44,920 nt of DNA from Bacteroidaceae bacterium (GCA_017448965.1 JAFSKK010000030.1:1-44920); one strand, 5' to 3'. Counted from the first letter of the stretch, positions 7,037 through 16,682 are shown. The notes: generated by a model not told the origin, from the letters alone. Numbers and translations: made by a program.

Positions 7037-10000
7037 TTAGAACGTTGCTGTGAGCGAAAAAGAGAAGGTACGTGCGTAAGGATAGCTAAGTCCACGCTCA
7101 GCCTTTACGGTACAAAGATGGAACACATCGTTCATGTAGAAGGTGAGACGTAAGCGCTCCATCTTGAATCGTTGCAGCCATGCACAGTACTTGAAGTCGT
7201 AATAGGCCGAGAGGCTGGTAAGGTCAAGCATGTTGTTACGCTGCACGAAACGGGTGGATGCATAAGTCGTGGTGGGGGTACTGGAGATGTGCTTGTAGCG
7301 TGCCACATCACCCACTGTGTTCCACGTGTCGCTGAACACGCGGCGGTCAACGTTGTTGGCAATGTTCACATTCTCCACACGATCAACGAGCGTCTGGTTG
7401 TAGTAGTCGCCACCCAACTGATAGTTGAAGAGAAGACTCAGACCTATGCCCTTATATTCACCGTTGAATCCGAAGGTTCCATGCACTTTGGGGTTGGAGT
7501 CGCCCGCAATGATGTAATCATCGGTGGTGTAGTCGTAGGTAGTTGTGCCGTCCTTCTTCTGGAACATTTCACGGCCTGTAGCAGGGTCGATACCCAGCGA
7601 CGTCACCGCCCAAATGGCCGTCATAGACTGACCTTCGGCATAGCGGATGATGGGCGATGTGGTGTTCTCTGCATCTTGCTCACGGTTGAAGGAACTGAGT
7701 GCATCGCTAATCTTGGTCACCTTGTTCACATTGTGGGCAATGCTTCCAGTGAGGCTCATGAACGACTGTCCCTTCTGGAAGAAACGCCAGTTAGCGGTCG
7801 CCTCGATGCCTCGGTTCTGCACGTTACCCAGATTCTCCATGTAAGTAGTGAATCCCGTTGATGTAGGGATAGACATGGCAATGAGCGCATCGCGAGTGCG
7901 GCTGTCGTAGTAGTCGAAACGCAGGTTCAGACGCTTCCAGAGACCAAGATCAAGCCCCACGGTGAAATCACCTGTCTGCTGCCACTTGAGGTTGGAATTG
8001 GGCATGCCCATCAGATAGGCACCAGAGATATTGTCGTAGATGATATTGTCGTAGAACTTATAGGTGGCTTTTGACTGATAGGGGGAGAAGTTCTGGTTGC
8101 CAGTCAAACCATACGTGACACGGAACTTGCAGAGCGTGAGCCAATCGGCCTGTTCCATAAAGTGCTCCTTGTGCAGATTCCAACCACCACCCACACTCCA
8201 GAAGGTACCCCAACGGTTGTCGCTGCCGAAGACAGAAGAACCGTTGAAACGAAGGCTGACGTCAAACAAATAACGCTCGTCGTATGAGTAGTTGGCTGCT
8301 CCTGTAATACCCAACGTGCGAGTGTGACTCTCTGAACCCGATGGTACACCACCCTCTGCATATTGCTTGGCAAAGGTGATGTAATCCACATGATTGTTGA
8401 GGAATCCCCATGCCGTCATGCCTTCCGAAGTGGACGAGGCATCCTGCATAGAATAGGCGGCATTGGCCAACAGCATGTGCTTGTCCCATGTGTGAGAAAA
8501 GTTGGCTGTGAGGTCTATGGAGAGGCTGTTGGTTTCCCCATTGGTGATGGAGTAACTGCCTCGCTGGAAGTAGCGGTCACCTGTCCAATTGTAGAAACGA
8601 GTGTGGTCGCCTGGATAGAAATCCTCACGCTTGTTGTTCTGATGGGTGTAGCCCAGTCGTGCCGTGAAGCGCAAATCGGTCACGGGGCGGTATTCGATGT
8701 AGAAGTTCTCCACCACCTCCGTGTACTTCGAGAAGTTCTTCGTACCGATGGTGGCATTGTAGAGCGGATTATAATAAGTAGTGGTGCTTCCATTCGCTCC
8801 GGGAGATGTGTAGGTGCCCAACACTTTCACCACATTGCCATTGGCATCGGTGGGTGAGTAGTAGGGGTTCACTCCCACATAGTCGGAGAAAGTTCCGTAT
8901 GGACTATCGTCAGCTTTGTTGCCTGTGACGGAGAGGGAGTTGCGGAACATCCATTGCTTGTAGCGATAAGAGAGATTGATATTACCCGATATGTTGCGTC
9001 TGCCCGACTTTTTCATCACACCTGCCACCTGGTTGTACATCACACTGGCCGAGTAGCGCATTTCCTCCGTACCACCCTCGAGATAGGCTGTATGCTTATG
9101 GCCAACGCCTGTACGCAGGGGTTTTGACAGCCAATACGTGTTCACGCCTCTGGCAATGTTGGCCGCGATGTCGTTGGCTTGTTCATCCAGTAATGCCTGG
9201 TAGTAAGGGGATGCGGACGTGTATCTGCCAGCGTTCTTCTCCACTTCCAACTTCTCACGTGCATCGCAAAGGTTGTAAGAAGTCAAATCAGGCACCTCCA
9301 CATTAATGTCGCCTGTATAAGTGATACGCAACCGACCCGCTTCTGGCAGAATGGTCTCCACCACAATCACACCATTGCTGGCCTTTGAACCGTAGATTGC
9401 CTTGGCTGCACCATCTTTGAGGATAGTCACAGACTTCACCCGATTCATGTCGAGGTCGAAAATCTGCTGTTGCGTGGCCTCAAAACCATCCAAGATAAAG
9501 AGCGGCGCATTGGGATTGCCACTGTATTCACCCTGCAAACCACTGAAGGAGGCGTTGCCACGAATAGTGATGTCCGATATATGGTTGGGGTTGGAGCCAT
9601 TGATGTCATTCATATTCACCACAAACGAAGGGTCAAGCGACTGGATGATTTTCAACACGTTCGAATTACCCACCATCTTCAGCTCTTCTTGTGTATAAGA
9701 GGACGTTGAACCTGTGAAAGTGGATGACTTATAGTCAAAAAGACCTGTCACCACCACATCCTTCAGCATGCCATTCTCCTCCAACACTATCGTCTGGTTG
9801 GTGTAATTGCGCTTGCCGTCATACACCTTCGTCACCGTCTTCATGCCCACATAGGAGAAGTCCACCGTGGCCTTCTTCCCACGTGGCAGCTGAACCGTGA
9901 AACGGCCTTCTTGGTCGCACACCGCCCCACCTTGCGTTTCACGAACATATACATTGGCACTCGGCAACGTCTCCCCATTCGCATCCTTGACAACACCTTG

Positions 10001-10165
10001 CAACAGCACCACATCTCGGCGATCCAACTGAGGAGTCATCCCCGTCATCGGCACCGAAGCAGGTCGTCCCTCCTTCTTGTCTTGAGCATACAAAAGCGTG
10101 CCTCCCGCCCACAGCACCCATGCTGTCAGCAGCAACACGCATCGCCTTAGATAGAATTTTTCCAT
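7037..10165 (-). CDS. SusC/RagA-family TonB-dependent outer-membrane transporter
   Basis: The protein has 1042 residues from the ATG at 10165 (MEKFYLRR); the upstream ATG at 10192 lies at the promoter -7 element, so it is excluded. A signal peptide ending at LLYAQ is followed by a carboxypeptidase-D-regulatory-like domain (about residues 55-135, LQGVVKDANGETLPSANVYV) and a plug (about 145-270, with SDITIRGNASFSG and LFILDGFEATQQQIFDLD). The SusC signature VKSVTILKDGAAKAIYG is present. The rest is a large beta barrel ending in the aromatic C-terminus LTATF. There is no STN domain, so sigma/anti-sigma signalling through this protein is unlikely. It starts the six-gene minus-strand operon and should import the ligand captured by the adjacent SusD. 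Confidence 0.96.
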   Translation of the reverse strand: MEKFYLRRCVLLLTAWVLWAGGTLLYAQDKKEGRPASVPMTGMTPQLDRRDVVLLQGVVKDANGETLPSANVYVRETQGGAVCDQEGRFTVQLPRGKKATVDFSYVGMKTVTKVYDGKRNYTNQTIVLEENGMLKDVVVTGLFDYKSSTFTGSTSSYTQEELKMVGNSNVLKIIQSLDPSFVVNMNDINGSNPNHISDITIRGNASFSGLQGEYSGNPNAPLFILDGFEATQQQIFDLDMNRVKSVTILKDGAAKAIYGSKASNGVIVVETILPEAGRLRITYTGDINVEVPDLTSYNLCDAREKLEVEKNAGRYTSASPYYQALLDEQANDIAANIARGVNTYWLSKPLRTGVGHKHTAYLEGGTEEMRYSASVMYNQVAGVMKKSGRRNISGNINLSYRYKQWMFRNSLSVTGNKADDSPYGTFSDYVGVNPYYSPTDANGNVVKVLGTYTSPGANGSTTTYYNPLYNATIGTKNFSKYTEVVENFYIEYRPVTDLRFTARLGYTHQNNKREDFYPGDHTRFYNWTGDRYFQRGSYSITNGETNSLSIDLTANFSHTWDKHMLLANAAYSMQDASSTSEGMTAWGFLNNHVDYITFAKQYAEGGVPSGSESHTRTLGITGAANYSYDERYLFDVSLRFNGSSVFGSDNRWGTFWSVGGGWNLHKEHFMEQADWLTLCKFRVTYGLTGNQNFSPYQSKATYKFYDNIIYDNISGAYLMGMPNSNLKWQQTGDFTVGLDLGLWKRLNLRFDYYDSRTRDALIAMSIPTSTGFTTYMENLGNVQNRGIEATANWRFFQKGQSFMSLTGSIAHNVNKVTKISDALSSFNREQDAENTTSPIIRYAEGQSMTAIWAVTSLGIDPATGREMFQKKDGTTTYDYTTDDYIIAGDSNPKVHGTFGFNGEYKGIGLSLLFNYQLGGDYYNQTLVDRVENVNIANNVDRRVFSDTWNTVGDVARYKHISSTPTTTYASTRFVQRNNMLDLTSLSAYYDFKYCAWLQRFKMERLRLTFYMNDVFHLCTVKAERGLSYPYARTFSFSLTATF

Positions 10166-10189
10166 ACTTATCCAGTTTGTTTCTGGTGG

Positions 10190-10197
10190 CAAAATTA
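10190..10197 (-). promoter_or_regulatory. Likely promoter -7 element for the susC operon
   Basis: On the minus strand TAATTTTG fits the Bacteroidetes -7 consensus TAnnTTTG and is followed by GCC, as often seen. It is 24 bases before the susC ATG at 10165. No convincing TTTG is present about 20 bases upstream, so the -33 part is weak and regulation by an activator is possible. Confidence 0.5.
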
Positions 10198-10235
10198 CTG
10201 AAAATATCTTAACATTCCTTTTTTTTCTTCGGAAA

Positions 10236-10267
10236 TTTGTCTTTTCCCCTTCTTAATCGTAACTTTG
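10236..10267 (+). promoter_or_regulatory. Promoter of the tyrS operon
   Basis: TTTG at 10236-10239, a 20-base spacer, then TAACTTTG at 10260-10267 match the Bacteroidetes primary sigma factor consensus. The -7 box sits in the longer string TTAATCGTAACTTTGCA, which is shared with the promoters of the symporter gene and hisS. The tyrS ATG is 40 bases downstream. Confidence 0.8.
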
Positions 10268-10307
10268 CAGCCTAAATCGTCTATTTTTCAACCACATTAC
10301 ACATAGA

Positions 10308-11603
10308 ATGAAAGATTTTGTACAAGAACTGACCTGGCGAGGCATGATTCATCAGATGATGCCAGGCACTGACGAGCTGCTCAAGAAGGAGCAGGTGACA
10401 GCATATTTAGGCATTGACCCAACGGCAGACTCACTGCATATCGGACACCTCTGCGGCGTGATGATGCTCCGACACTTCCAGCGTTGTGGGCACAAACCAC
10501 TGGCACTCATCGGTGGTGCTACGGGCATGATTGGCGACCCTTCGGGGAAGAGTCAGGAGCGCAACCTGCTCGACGAAGAGACCCTGCGTCACAACGTGGC
10601 TTGCATCAAGCAGCAGCTGGCGCATTTCCTCGACTTCGACAGCGATGCGCCCAACAAGGCTGAACTGGTGAATAACTACGACTGGATGAAGGACTTTAAG
10701 TTCCTCGACTTTGTGAGAGACATCGGCAAACACATCACGGTGAACTACATGATGGCCAAGGAGTCGGTGCAGAAACGACTGAACGGTGAGGCGCGCGATG
10801 GTCTGTCATTCACGGAATTCACTTACCAGCTGTTGCAGGGCTACGACTTCTACTACCTCAATGAGCACAAGGGCTGCAAACTGCAGTTGGGCGGTGCCGA
10901 CCAATGGGGCAACATCACCACGGGTTCTGAACTCATTCGCCGCATGAACGGCAACGAGTGTTTTGCGTTGACTTGTCCGCTGGTGACGAAGAGCGACGGA
11001 CGCAAGTTCGGCAAGACGGAGAGCGGCAACGTGTGGCTCGACCGCAACTACACCTCTCCCTACCAGTTCTACCAGTTCTGGCTCAATGTGCCCGACGAGG
11101 ATGCCAAGCGTTACATCAAGATTTTCACTTCGTTGGAGAAGGAGGAGATTGATGCCCTCATTGCTGAGCAGGATGCCGACCCTGGACGCCGTGTGTTGCA
11201 GAAGCGTCTGGCAGAGGAAGTGACGGTCATGGTACACTCTCGCGAGGACTACGACATGGCGGTGGAAGCCTCCAACATCCTCTTCGGCAAATCCACCAAG
11301 GAGAGCCTCCTGAAACTCGACGAGCAGACCCTGCTCGATGTCTTTGCTGGAGTGCCTCACTTCGAAGTGAGCAAGGCATTGTTCGACGAGGGTGTGAAAC
11401 TCGCCGACCTGACAGTTGACCACACACAGATATTCCCCAGCAAGGGCGAAGTGAAAACACTCGTAAAGGGTGGCGGTGTGAGCGTGAACAAGGATAAGGT
11501 GAACGCACCCGACCAGTTGTTCACCGCGGCTGACCTGCTCGACGGCAAGTACCTTCTCGTGCAACAAGGAAAGAAGAAGTATAACCTGATCATCGCAAAA
11601 TAA
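10308..11603 (+). CDS. tyrS: Tyrosyl-tRNA synthetase
   Basis: The protein has 431 residues, the normal length for bacterial TyrRS. The class I signature HIGH is at residues 44-47 ([10 protein letters not shown]), and the KMSKS-equivalent is KFGKT at 233-237, the usual form in this enzyme. Tyrosine and AMP site segments [13 protein letters not shown] and GGADQWGNI are present. A C-terminal S4-type RNA-binding region (about 350-425) contains [16 protein letters not shown]. It charges tRNA-Tyr in the cytoplasm. It is the first gene of a plus-strand operon with the CapA-like gene only 3 bases downstream. Confidence 0.98.
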   Translation: MKDFVQELTWRGMIHQMMPGTDELLKKEQVTAYLGIDPTADSLHIGHLCGVMMLRHFQRCGHKPLALIGGATGMIGDPSGKSQERNLLDEETLRHNVACIKQQLAHFLDFDSDAPNKAELVNNYDWMKDFKFLDFVRDIGKHITVNYMMAKESVQKRLNGEARDGLSFTEFTYQLLQGYDFYYLNEHKGCKLQLGGADQWGNITTGSELIRRMNGNECFALTCPLVTKSDGRKFGKTESGNVWLDRNYTSPYQFYQFWLNVPDEDAKRYIKIFTSLEKEEIDALIAEQDADPGRRVLQKRLAEEVTVMVHSREDYDMAVEASNILFGKSTKESLLKLDEQTLLDVFAGVPHFEVSKALFDEGVKLADLTVDHTQIFPSKGEVKTLVKGGGVSVNKDKVNAPDQLFTAADLLDGKYLLVQQGKKKYNLIIAK

Positions 11604-11606
11604 AGT

Positions 11607-12635
11607 ATGAAGAAAATCATTGTTAGCCTATTGCTGGCGGTCGGCACCCTTCCTTTGTGGGCTGACACACTGACCATTGCCATGACAGGCGACATCATGA
11701 TGGGCACAACCTATCCAAGCATGATGCTGCCAGCCAACAACGGCAAGAATTTGTTTGACGACTGCAAGGGCATCATCAGCAAGGCAGACCTTGCGGTGGG
11801 CAACTTGGAGGGAGCCATCTGCGATGGTGGCACGAGCACAAAAGGGAGTGGCCCCAACAGCTACTCTTTCAGAATGCCTACCAGTTATGCTCCACTGCTG
11901 AAAGAGGCGGGCTTTGACTTCCTGAGCATGGCCAACAACCATGCCAACGACTTTGGGCTTTATGGCATCGAGTCGACCGAGAAGTGTCTGAAGGAACAAG
12001 GCATCAAGTTTGCAGGTATCAGCGGACGTGCGGAAAGTGCCGTCATTACTCGCAAGGGCTTGAAGATTGGGCTTTGTGCTTTCGGACATAATTCATACAC
12101 CATGAGGCACATCGACTTGGACTTGGTGGGCAAAGTGGTGGACAAACTGGTGAAAGAGTGCGACCTCGTGGTCGTTTCATTCCACGGAGGTGCGGAAGGA
12201 CGTTCTCAAAGCCATCTTCCTCATGGGTCAGAAACATTCTTGGGCGAGAACCGTGGTTCGTTGCGCGAACTGGCTCACTTCTGCATTGACCACGGAGCTG
12301 ACGTGGTGTATGGTCATGGGCCACATGTGGTGAGAGCTACAGAGGTGTACAAAGGACGCTTCATCGCCTATAGCCTTGGCAACTTCTGCACACCTTACAA
12401 CGTAAGTCTCACAGGTATCTCTGGTTATGCACCACTCGTGCAGATCACCATCAACGAGAAGGGTGAGTTCCTGCACGGCAAGATTCATTCCATGCTCCAG
12501 ACCAAGGGTGTAGGACCTCGTAAGGATGCCAACGAAAGCGTGGCGAAAGAGATGAAGCAGTTGACAGAGGCTGACGTGCCCAACAGCATGGCACAAATCG
12601 ACGAGCACGGAAACATCAGACTGAAGAAGCGATAA
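11607..12635 (+). CDS. CapA-family secreted protein (PGA_cap, metallophosphatase-like fold)
   Basis: The protein has 342 residues with a signal peptide ending near PLWAD. The CapA/PgsA motifs are in order: MTGDIMMG (D29), GNLEGA (65-70), MANNHANDFG (108-117), SFHGGAEG (191-198) and YGHGPHVVR (235-243). These histidine and aspartate blocks are the expected metal site of the calcineurin-like fold. Family members include polyglutamate capsule synthesis factors, but most Bacteroidetes copies stand alone, without CapB or CapC, and their role is undefined. No capsule genes are nearby. It is co-transcribed with tyrS and serB by spacing. Confidence 0.88.
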   Translation: MKKIIVSLLLAVGTLPLWADTLTIAMTGDIMMGTTYPSMMLPANNGKNLFDDCKGIISKADLAVGNLEGAICDGGTSTKGSGPNSYSFRMPTSYAPLLKEAGFDFLSMANNHANDFGLYGIESTEKCLKEQGIKFAGISGRAESAVITRKGLKIGLCAFGHNSYTMRHIDLDLVGKVVDKLVKECDLVVVSFHGGAEGRSQSHLPHGSETFLGENRGSLRELAHFCIDHGADVVYGHGPHVVRATEVYKGRFIAYSLGNFCTPYNVSLTGISGYAPLVQITINEKGEFLHGKIHSMLQTKGVGPRKDANESVAKEMKQLTEADVPNSMAQIDEHGNIRLKKR

Positions 12636-12659
12636 ACTTACAAGCATCACCCAACGACC

Positions 12660-13883
12660 ATGGAGGAACTTATCTTACTGCGCATCACAGGTGAAGACCG
12701 ACCAGGATTGACAGCGAGTATCATGGACATCCTGTCACGCTATGACGTGGACATCCAAGACATCGGACAGGCTGACATCCACTCAACACTCTCACTGGGC
12801 ATCCTCATCAGGGTGTCGGACGACCGTTCTGGGCACGTGATGAAGGAACTTCTCTTCAAGGCCAGCGAACTGGGCGTGAACATCGGTTTCCATCCTGTAA
12901 CGATAGACGAATATGAAGCATGGGTGGCACGGCAAGGCAAGAACCGCTACATCCTGACGGTGCTGGGCAGACGACTCAGTGCCAAGCAGATTGAAGCGGT
13001 GAGCAAACTGATTGTGAACCAAGGGCTGAACATCGACGGCATCAAACGTCTGTCAGGACGTGCCAGCATCCGCTATCCGAAGGAAAAGACCCGTGCATGC
13101 ATCCAGTTCTCTGTACGTGGCACTCCCAAAGACAGGGAGGCACTTCATGCCGAACTGCTGAGGCTGTCGAGCGAACTGGAGGTGGATGGCTCGTTCCAGA
13201 CGGACGACATGTACCGACGGATGCGCCGACTCATCTGCTTCGACATGGACTCCACGCTCATTCAGACAGAAGTCATCGACGAACTGGCGAGAAAGCATGG
13301 CGTGTATGAGCAGGTGGCAGCCATCACAGAGAGTGCCATGCGTGGAGAGATTGACTTCAAGGAGAGTTTCACCAAGCGTTGCAAACTGCTGAAGGGACTG
13401 GATGTGAGCGTGATGCGCGAGATTGCCGAGAACCTGCCCTTCACGGAGGGAGTGGACAGACTGATGTATGTGCTGAAGAAATACGGCTACAAGATTGCCA
13501 TCCTGAGTGGTGGTTTCACGTTCTTCGGAGAATACATCCAGAAACGCTATGGCATCGATTATGTGTATGCCAACGAACTGGAGATAGACGAGACAGGACA
13601 TCTGACGGGCAACTATGTGGGTGAGATTGTGGACGGACGACGCAAGGCCGAACTGCTGAAACTCATTGCCCAAGTGGAGAAGGTGGACTTGCAACAGACC
13701 ATTGCGGTGGGCGATGGGGCAAACGACCTGCCCATGCTCGCACAAGCGGGTCTCGGCATCGCCTTCCACGCCAAGCCCCGTGTAGTTGCGAACGCCCAGC
13801 AGAGCATCAACACCATCGGAATAGACGGAGTGCTGTATTTCTTGGGCTTCAAGGACTCGTATCTAGACGAGAAAGCACAATAA
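12660..13883 (+). CDS. serB: Phosphoserine phosphatase with N-terminal ACT-type domains
   Basis: The protein has 407 residues. The N-terminal 180 residues form two ACT-like regulatory modules (ITGEDRPGLTASIMDILS at 9-26 is the first). The HAD phosphatase domain follows: motif I DMDST at 195-199 with D195 as nucleophile, motif II SGGF at 283-286 and motif IV GDGANDLPM at 351-359. It carries out the last step of serine synthesis, phosphoserine to serine, in the cytoplasm. The ACT modules suggest amino-acid feedback. It lies 24 bases after the CapA-like gene. Confidence 0.95.
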   Translation: MEELILLRITGEDRPGLTASIMDILSRYDVDIQDIGQADIHSTLSLGILIRVSDDRSGHVMKELLFKASELGVNIGFHPVTIDEYEAWVARQGKNRYILTVLGRRLSAKQIEAVSKLIVNQGLNIDGIKRLSGRASIRYPKEKTRACIQFSVRGTPKDREALHAELLRLSSELEVDGSFQTDDMYRRMRRLICFDMDSTLIQTEVIDELARKHGVYEQVAAITESAMRGEIDFKESFTKRCKLLKGLDVSVMREIAENLPFTEGVDRLMYVLKKYGYKIAILSGGFTFFGEYIQKRYGIDYVYANELEIDETGHLTGNYVGEIVDGRRKAELLKLIAQVEKVDLQQTIAVGDGANDLPMLAQAGLGIAFHAKPRVVANAQQSINTIGIDGVLYFLGFKDSYLDEKAQ

Positions 13884-13969
13884 CAAGCCCCTACAATAAC
13901 CCCTACGAGGGCTATTTTCATCACGAAACAATAACACTAAAAAAATACAATCACCAAATTCCATCTTAC

Positions 13970-16342
13970 ATGAAACCTATCTCCATCTTTGTAGCGTTCC
14001 TACTACCCTTCTGCGCCCAAGCACAGACCGTGGAATTCTACACCCCTCGCACAGTCCGCATTGTGAAAGACAATGGACAGGCTGCCAACAAGAAATCGCT
14101 CGTGGTCATCGCCTCGCCCGAAAAGGTGAAGGTGAGCAAGACCCAGCAGGGTACAGCCACTATCTATAAATCTTCCGACCTCATCGTCACGGTCGATGGA
14201 GGAAAAGTCTCCTTTGCCGACACAAAGGGCAACCTGCTCACTCGTGAGGGCGCCTGCGCCTTCACACCCATTACACAAGGTCCCGATCAGAACTCTTATA
14301 AGGTGAAGCAGACATGGGCACTCGATGCCGACGAGGGCATCTATGGCGTGGGACTTCTCCAGAATGGCAAGATGAGCCAGCGAGGTGAGAACCGCCGCAT
14401 GGAGCAGAACAACCTCGAAGACTATGCCCACTTCTATCAGACCATCAAGGGCTACGGCATCTACTGGGACAACTACTCCCCCACCCGTCTCGTCACTCCT
14501 GCCGAAGGACAGGCTGGCAATGTGGAACTCGAATCGGAAGTCGGCAAAATCATCGACTACTACTTCATCTATGGTGGCAATGCCGATGGTGTGATTGCCG
14601 AGATGCGCCACCTGTCGGGCAAGGTGCCGATGTTACCCCTCTGGACTTACGGATTCCATCAGTCACGAGAACGTTACAAGTCGCAGCAGGAACTCCTTGA
14701 GGTGGTGCACAAATATCGTGACCTCAAGATACCGTTCGACGGCATCATCCAAGACTGGCAATACTGGGGTAGTAACTACAACTGGAACGCTATGGAGTTC
14801 CTCAACCCCGACTTCGACCGTGCTCAGCAAATGATAGACGAGGTGCACAAACTCAATGCCCACATGAGCATCTCCATCTGGGCATCCTTCGGCCCCGAAA
14901 CCAAGGGATACAAGGAACTCAAGGAGAAAGGTCACCTGTTCAGTTTCCAGACATGGCCACAGAGCGGGCTTCCACAATGGCCTCCACGCATGGACTACCC
15001 CAGCGGTGTGCGTGTCTATGACCCCTTCAGCTCCGAAGCGCGCGACATCTACTGGCAGAACCTCTCACGTCTCCACAGAATGGGCATCGATGCCTGGTGG
15101 ATGGACTCGACCGACCCCGACCACCACAGCTACAAGGACAGCGACCTCGACGAACGCTGCGCTATGGGTTCCTACCGCAGTGTGCGCAACGCCTTCCCTC
15201 TCATGACTGTGGGTGGCGTGTATGACCACCAGCGAGCCGCCAGCAGCGACAAGCGCGTCTTCATTCTCACACGTTCCTACTTTGCCGGTCAGCAACGCTA
15301 CGGTGCCAACACATGGAGCGGCGACATCAGTTCCTCATGGGAGAGCCTGCGCAAGCAAGTGCCCATCTGCCTCAACTACACCCTGACCGCCAATCCACAT
15401 GTCAACTGCGACATCGGTGGCTTCTTCGCCAACTCCTACAACACCCAAGGTTTCAACTCCGCCACACGCAACCCGCAATATCAGGAACTCTACACGCGCT
15501 GGATGCAATTTGGCGCCTTCACTCCCATGATGCGAAGCCACGGCACAGAGGTGTACCGCGAACTCTACTACTACGGAGAAGCAGGTGAATCCATCTACGA
15601 CGCTTTAGTGGATGCTGTTCGTCTCCGCTACCGTTTCCTCCCCTACATCTACAGCCTCTCATGGCAAGTGAGCAAGAACGACGACTCCTTCATGCGTGCC
15701 CTCTTCATGGACTTCAAGAACGATCCGAAGACCTGGAACAACAACAAAGAATACCTCTTCGGCCGCAACATCCTCGTCTGCCCAGTCCTTGACCCACTCT
15801 ACACAACCGAGAAAATCGTCAAGACCGACCCCATGTCTGGCTGGGACAAGAAAGAAGGAAAACGTGAAGACTACCCTCTCGTTGCATGGCGAGCTACCAA
15901 AACCTACGAAGTCTATCTCCCAGCAGGAGCCAAGTGGTACGACTATTGGACCAACACCCTGCTCGACGGTGGACAGACCCTCGCCGCAGCAGCCCCCATC
16001 AGCCACTCACCTCTCTACATCAAGGCAGGCTCCATCCTTCCTCTGGGTCCCGACGTGCAGTATGCCAACGAGAACCAGTTCGACAACCTCGACCTTGTCA
16101 TCTATCCAGGAGCCGACGCCACCTTCACCCTCTACGAAGACGAAGGCGACAACTACAACTACGAGAAGGGACAATACACCACCATCCCACTCACCTGGAA
16201 CGACCGCAGCAAGACCTTCACCATCGGCAAGCGCACAGGCTCATTCGAAGGCATGAAAGCCACACGCACCTTCCATGTGAAAGTGATTGGCGGCAGCGAA
16301 AAGACCGTCACCTACAACGGCAAAGCTGTCACAGTGAAATAA
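13970..16342 (+). CDS. Secreted GH31 glycoside hydrolase (alpha-glucosidase or alpha-xylosidase type)
   Basis: The protein has 790 residues with a signal peptide ending at AQAQ. An N-terminal beta-sandwich (about 20-215) precedes the GH31 barrel. The catalytic nucleophile is D379 in DAWWMDSTDPD and the acid/base is D452 in ANTWSGDISSSW. The substrate-pocket segments IPFDGIIQDWQYWG and HMSISIWASFGPE are present. A C-terminal beta domain of the DUF5110 kind (about 690-775, LYEDEGDNYNYEKGQ) follows. WWMDSTDPD, rather than a TEP sequence, makes exact specificity uncertain. It is a single glycosidase with no SusCD partner beside it and is followed by a strong terminator, so it is probably its own unit. 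The 86-base gap before it shows no clear promoter. Confidence 0.93.
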   Translation: MKPISIFVAFLLPFCAQAQTVEFYTPRTVRIVKDNGQAANKKSLVVIASPEKVKVSKTQQGTATIYKSSDLIVTVDGGKVSFADTKGNLLTREGACAFTPITQGPDQNSYKVKQTWALDADEGIYGVGLLQNGKMSQRGENRRMEQNNLEDYAHFYQTIKGYGIYWDNYSPTRLVTPAEGQAGNVELESEVGKIIDYYFIYGGNADGVIAEMRHLSGKVPMLPLWTYGFHQSRERYKSQQELLEVVHKYRDLKIPFDGIIQDWQYWGSNYNWNAMEFLNPDFDRAQQMIDEVHKLNAHMSISIWASFGPETKGYKELKEKGHLFSFQTWPQSGLPQWPPRMDYPSGVRVYDPFSSEARDIYWQNLSRLHRMGIDAWWMDSTDPDHHSYKDSDLDERCAMGSYRSVRNAFPLMTVGGVYDHQRAASSDKRVFILTRSYFAGQQRYGANTWSGDISSSWESLRKQVPICLNYTLTANPHVNCDIGGFFANSYNTQGFNSATRNPQYQELYTRWMQFGAFTPMMRSHGTEVYRELYYYGEAGESIYDALVDAVRLRYRFLPYIYSLSWQVSKNDDSFMRALFMDFKNDPKTWNNNKEYLFGRNILVCPVLDPLYTTEKIVKTDPMSGWDKKEGKREDYPLVAWRATKTYEVYLPAGAKWYDYWTNTLLDGGQTLAAAAPISHSPLYIKAGSILPLGPDVQYANENQFDNLDLVIYPGADATFTLYEDEGDNYNYEKGQYTTIPLTWNDRSKTFTIGKRTGSFEGMKATRTFHVKVIGGSEKTVTYNGKAVTVK

Positions 16343-16355
16343 AACATCCGCATAC

Positions 16356-16395
16356 AAAAAACGGGGTACAGGAGATATTCTGTACCCCGTTTTTT
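16356..16395 (+). terminator. Intrinsic terminator after the GH31 gene
   Basis: ACGGGGTACA at 16361-16370 pairs perfectly with TGTACCCCGT at 16381-16390 around a 10-base loop, with flanking A and T runs extending the stem and a T run to 16395. It begins 13 bases after the GH31 stop. Confidence 0.9.
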
Positions 16396-16459
16396 ATGCT
16401 ATATATCGAAACTTCCCCGTTTCCTCTTTCATCTCACACGCGAAAGCGGACACAAGGGG

Positions 16460-16560
16460 CTTCCAGTGCCTCTTTGGCGGTGTGAGTCACACCGATAGGG
16501 TCGGTCTGAGTCACACCGCCACCCTCGGTGTGACTCAGACCGTTTTTGAGGCTGTGGAAG
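16460..16560. repeat. Three 24-base palindromic units between inverted flanks (element B)
   Basis: Copies start at exactly 24-base spacing: CGGTGTGAGTCACACCG (16478), CGGTCTGAGTCACACCG (16502), and the inverted form CGGTGTGACTCAGACCG (16526). Copies 2 and 3 form a perfect 17-base stem followed by TTTTT, so the element can also act as a plus-strand terminator. Flanks CTTCCAGTGCCTC (16460-16472) and GAGGCTGTGGAAG (16548-16560) are inverted repeats with two mismatches. The gene-free stretch 16343-16682 holds, in order, the GH31 terminator, this element and the next promoter. Confidence 0.8.
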
Positions 16561-16594
16561 GATCGACAAGCAAGTAGTGGAAGGGGCGAAGAGG

Positions 16595-16661
16595 AGTTAC
16601 TTACGTTCGGAAAAAACAAATAAATTTGGTTTTTCGCTCACTTAATCGTAACTTTGCACCC
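16595..16661 (+). promoter_or_regulatory. Promoter module of the symporter-SpmAB-sufS operon
   Basis: TTTG at 16625-16628, a 20-base spacer and TAACTTTG at 16649-16656 form a full Bacteroidetes promoter. The whole 67-base block differs at only 5 positions from the block 20857-20923 before hisS. The symporter ATG at 16683 is 26 bases after the -7 box. Confidence 0.85.
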
Positions 16662-16682
16662 GATTTAGATTATAGAGTAGAT

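Noticed and set aside
10806-11567. 253-codon minus-strand frame opposite tyrS
   Set aside because: Antisense shadow of a full-length synthetase gene with all catalytic motifs.
13884-13969. Possible terminator after serB (AGCCC with GGGCT)
   Set aside because: The stem is only 5 bases and the T run is short; not strong enough to list.
16626-16682. Longer N-terminus for the symporter gene
   Set aside because: The upstream start lies inside the promoter; the -7 box at 16649-16656 would be within the coding region.
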